From: Candidatus Rifleibacteriota bacterium
GTDB lineage: Bacteria; Riflebacteria; Ozemobacteria; Ozemobacterales; Ozemobacteraceae
Assembly: GCA_029565415.1 (NCBI GenBank)
Contig: JAKQOH010000219.1
Coordinates: 1 to 32,225, forward strand
Direction: 5' to 3'
Length of the DNA: 32,225 nucleotides
Positions 30,572 through 32,225 of the stretch are shown here, piece after piece. The translations under genes and the position numbers were made by a program. The number at the start of each line of letters is the position of its first letter. Positions within the stretch are counted from its first letter, which is position 1. Under the pieces are notes generated by a model. That model was not told the origin of the DNA. It ran no database searches and saw only the letters and a list, made by a program, of their open reading frames with translations.

Positions 30572-31741
30572 TCAGGCTTTCGACCGGGTGCGTTCGGCGA
30601 GGGAGAAGACCAGGTTATTGTAGAGCTCGCGGCCGATCCGGAGGGCTTCGCGGTCGCCGGCGACGCGTGCGGCCTGTTCCAGGGTATCGAGCAGGAGATA
30701 GGCGCCCCGGAACACCTGGCTCGGGTCGAAGTTCCAGGCCGACGCCCACCAATACTGACAGCTATACATTGCCTTGTCCAGCAGCTCCCGGGTGAGCGGG
30801 TCCTCGTCGCAGACCCGTTTTGCGCAGGCCATCACGTGATTCGTGAGCAGCCACTGGTTGTGATGGATCGGGTTGAATTTGCTGTGCCAGAGCGGATACG
30901 GATCGTCGTTGCAGAGATCCTTATCCGACGCCGACCAGGTCGAGGGCGGGACGAACGCGGGAAACGCCGGGAACGTCGCCGCCAGCTCGCTCAGCGTGAC
31001 GAGCTTCATCTCGGGATCGTGGATCAGGGTGTACAGCATGCTGCGCAGGAATTTTTCCTCGTAATACTTGTGGTGATGGCCGAACGTCTCGCCATCCATC
31101 GCGAGGATGATATATCCATCGCGATCCCCGAACCATTCGTGCATGCGTTCCTTGATGTGGGCGACGAACTCGGTGCCTTTCCAGGTGTGGAAGGAGAGCT
31201 CGTTCGACCACTTGTTGCTGCGCAGGAACACCTTGACCCCATGCATCGACGGGATCGCATCGCAGGGCGGCGTGCCGTTGAAATAGGAGTACGGCAGATC
31301 GTCGGTGATGCACCACGCGTATCCCATTTCAGCGAACAACTGGGCCACGTTGCCGGAAAAACACATTTCGGGCGGGAAGACGCCTTTGGGGGCGTAGCTC
31401 GGCCCGAGCAGCCGGGCGTTGCCCTCGCGGTTGATGCGGAGCTGGCGCTTGACCTCATCCTCGGGGATGAGCGGAAAGATCGGGTGGTAGGCACCCGAAT
31501 CGACGAACTCGAGACAGCCGCTCTCTCCTGCGGCACGCAGGCCGGCGAGGATGTGGTGGTGGCCTCGGGCCTCGAGCTGTTCGGTGAGGCTGTAGTTGAT
31601 GTTGAGGGTGAAACGGGGCTTCAGCTCGCAAGTGAAGATGTCGACGAGCGGCTCGTAGCACTCGCGGCAGATGTCGTCGACGACGAAGCCGATCTGGGTG
31701 GGCGGCTGGTAGAGGTGAAGCAGGATGGACAGATACTTCAT
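30572..31741 (-). CDS. GH57-family glycoside hydrolase-like protein
   Basis: A 389-residue cytoplasmic protein with the N-terminal GH57 (beta/alpha)7 barrel. SILLHLYQPP (5-14) is motif 1 (usually HQP). YHPIFPLIP follows, and GVFPPEMCFS places a candidate nucleophile at E125. MDGETFGHHH (215-224) carries D216, the candidate acid/base. GH57 enzymes are amylases, branching enzymes or alpha-galactosidases; some members like this one have unknown substrates. The C-terminal helical part includes WHSKFNPIHHNQWLL and CQYWWASAWNFDPS. AGGAGG lies 5 bases before the ATG, 30 bases after the preceding gene, so they may share a transcript. Confidence 0.85.
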   Translation of the reverse strand: MKYLSILLHLYQPPTQIGFVVDDICRECYEPLVDIFTCELKPRFTLNINYSLTEQLEARGHHHILAGLRAAGESGCLEFVDSGAYHPIFPLIPEDEVKRQLRINREGNARLLGPSYAPKGVFPPEMCFSGNVAQLFAEMGYAWCITDDLPYSYFNGTPPCDAIPSMHGVKVFLRSNKWSNELSFHTWKGTEFVAHIKERMHEWFGDRDGYIILAMDGETFGHHHKYYEEKFLRSMLYTLIHDPEMKLVTLSELAATFPAFPAFVPPSTWSASDKDLCNDDPYPLWHSKFNPIHHNQWLLTNHVMACAKRVCDEDPLTRELLDKAMYSCQYWWASAWNFDPSQVFRGAYLLLDTLEQAARVAGDREALRIGRELYNNLVFSLAERTRSKA

Positions 31742-31771
31742 GGTGCCTCCTGTGCCCCGGCCGGGCTGTCG

Positions 31772-32225
31772 TCAGAGTGCGTCGGGCAGACTCCGGACCG
31801 CGCGTTCGAGCAGCACGCCGGCCATTTTTTTGCGGTAGCCCTTCGTCGAGCGGACGTCGTCGATCGGGGTCGCGGCCTCACAGGCAGCCTGGACGGCACG
31901 CTCGAGCAGCTCTTTCTTGGGCGGCCAGGCCTCGGCCTCGAGGATTTTTTCGGCCGCGACGGCGCGGATGACTTTCGGGGCGACGGCGCCGAGGGCGATG
32001 CGCACCGCGCGCTTTCCGGCTCCGACATCCCACGTCGTGAGCGCGAGGGAAACCTTGGAGATCGCATGCGCGAGCCGTTCGCCCATCTTGTGGAAGCAGC
32101 CCTTCGTCGGGCGGTCGGGCAGTTCGAACGCCTCGATCAGATCGCCTTTCTGCATCACGGTCCGGCCGGGGCCGGTGAAGAAGTCGGCGAGCGGCACGGT
32201 GCGCGACCCCTTCGGACCGGTGAGC
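31772..32225 (-). CDS. Xanthine/CO-dehydrogenase-family FAD-binding subunit, 3' part
   Basis: The 5' end lies beyond the window; the visible 150 residues are the C-terminal part. GPKGSRTVPLADFFTGPGRTVMQKGDLI is the end of the FAD-binding domain in this family, and the rest is the CO_deh_flav_C domain (FHKMGERLAHAISKVSLALT, RIALGAVAPKVIRAVAAE) closing with IDDVRSTKGYRKKMAGVLLERAVRSL. It should pass electrons between an iron-sulfur subunit and FAD in a molybdenum hydroxylase; those partner subunits would be expected to the right. Interruption is due to the window edge, not decay. Confidence 0.9.
   Translation of the reverse strand, partial: LTGPKGSRTVPLADFFTGPGRTVMQKGDLIEAFELPDRPTKGCFHKMGERLAHAISKVSLALTTWDVGAGKRAVRIALGAVAPKVIRAVAAEKILEAEAWPPKKELLERAVQAACEAATPIDDVRSTKGYRKKMAGVLLERAVRSLPDAL

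Overview
The window is GC-rich bacterial DNA from a diderm: it encodes a TolC-type outer-membrane channel, a periplasmic adaptor and an inner-membrane RND pump, and many proteins with signal peptides. Several traits (exported beta-propeller and TPR proteins, flotillin-like FloA, a CO-dehydrogenase/xanthine-dehydrogenase FAD subunit beside a GH57-like protein) suit a deep-branching environmental lineage such as Candidatus Riflebacteria/Ozemobacteria or a delta-proteobacterium-like group. That is only a guess from gene content; no rRNA or marker gene is present. Most genes are on the minus strand, and the high-GC third codon positions produce very long antisense open frames that were discarded.

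Region 1 (1-12077) is a defence and mobile-element island. It opens with a gene-poor stretch holding short tandem repeats and a terminator. Two toxin-antitoxin modules follow, in divergent orientation: hicAB (minus) and a ribbon-helix-helix/RelE-ParE pair (plus). Then comes a type I restriction-modification locus read right to left: hsdM, hsdS, a REP-associated tyrosine transposase (RAYT) overlapping the end of hsdS, an AbrB-type antitoxin with a VapC PIN toxin, a 50-codon ORF made of repeat sequence, a GIY-YIG/DUF4357 protein, an AlbA_2/HATPase protein and hsdR. Start/stop (ATGA) overlaps couple many of these genes. Short repeats related to 'accaggtgtgtgtcac' occur only between genes in this island, and parts of the GIY-YIG and AlbA_2 gene starts are duplicated there, so the locus looks assembled by repeat-driven rearrangement.

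Region 2 (12078-20203) holds a small exported protein behind a possible sigma-54 promoter, then a heavy-metal efflux operon (minus): a small Cys/His-rich exported protein, a TolC-like channel, a His-rich membrane-fusion protein and a CusA/CzcA-type RND pump. A divergent CaCA-type Ca2+/Na+ antiporter sits at its right end. The end of the Cys/His-rich gene can pair exactly, over 10 bp, with the Shine-Dalgarno region of the TolC gene, suggesting translational coupling.

Region 3 (20207-27700) is a set of five exported proteins of unknown function on the minus strand: beta-propeller, TPR and a 928-residue orphan protein, then a strong terminator, then a second propeller and a propeller-like protein ending in a CxxCH domain. 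This cluster is the best candidate for an undescribed envelope system.

Region 4 (27776-32225) holds floA with a near-consensus sigma-70 promoter, a two-gene exported/membrane-anchored pair ending at a strong terminator, a GH57-like protein and the 3' part of a molybdenum-hydroxylase FAD-subunit gene cut by the window edge.
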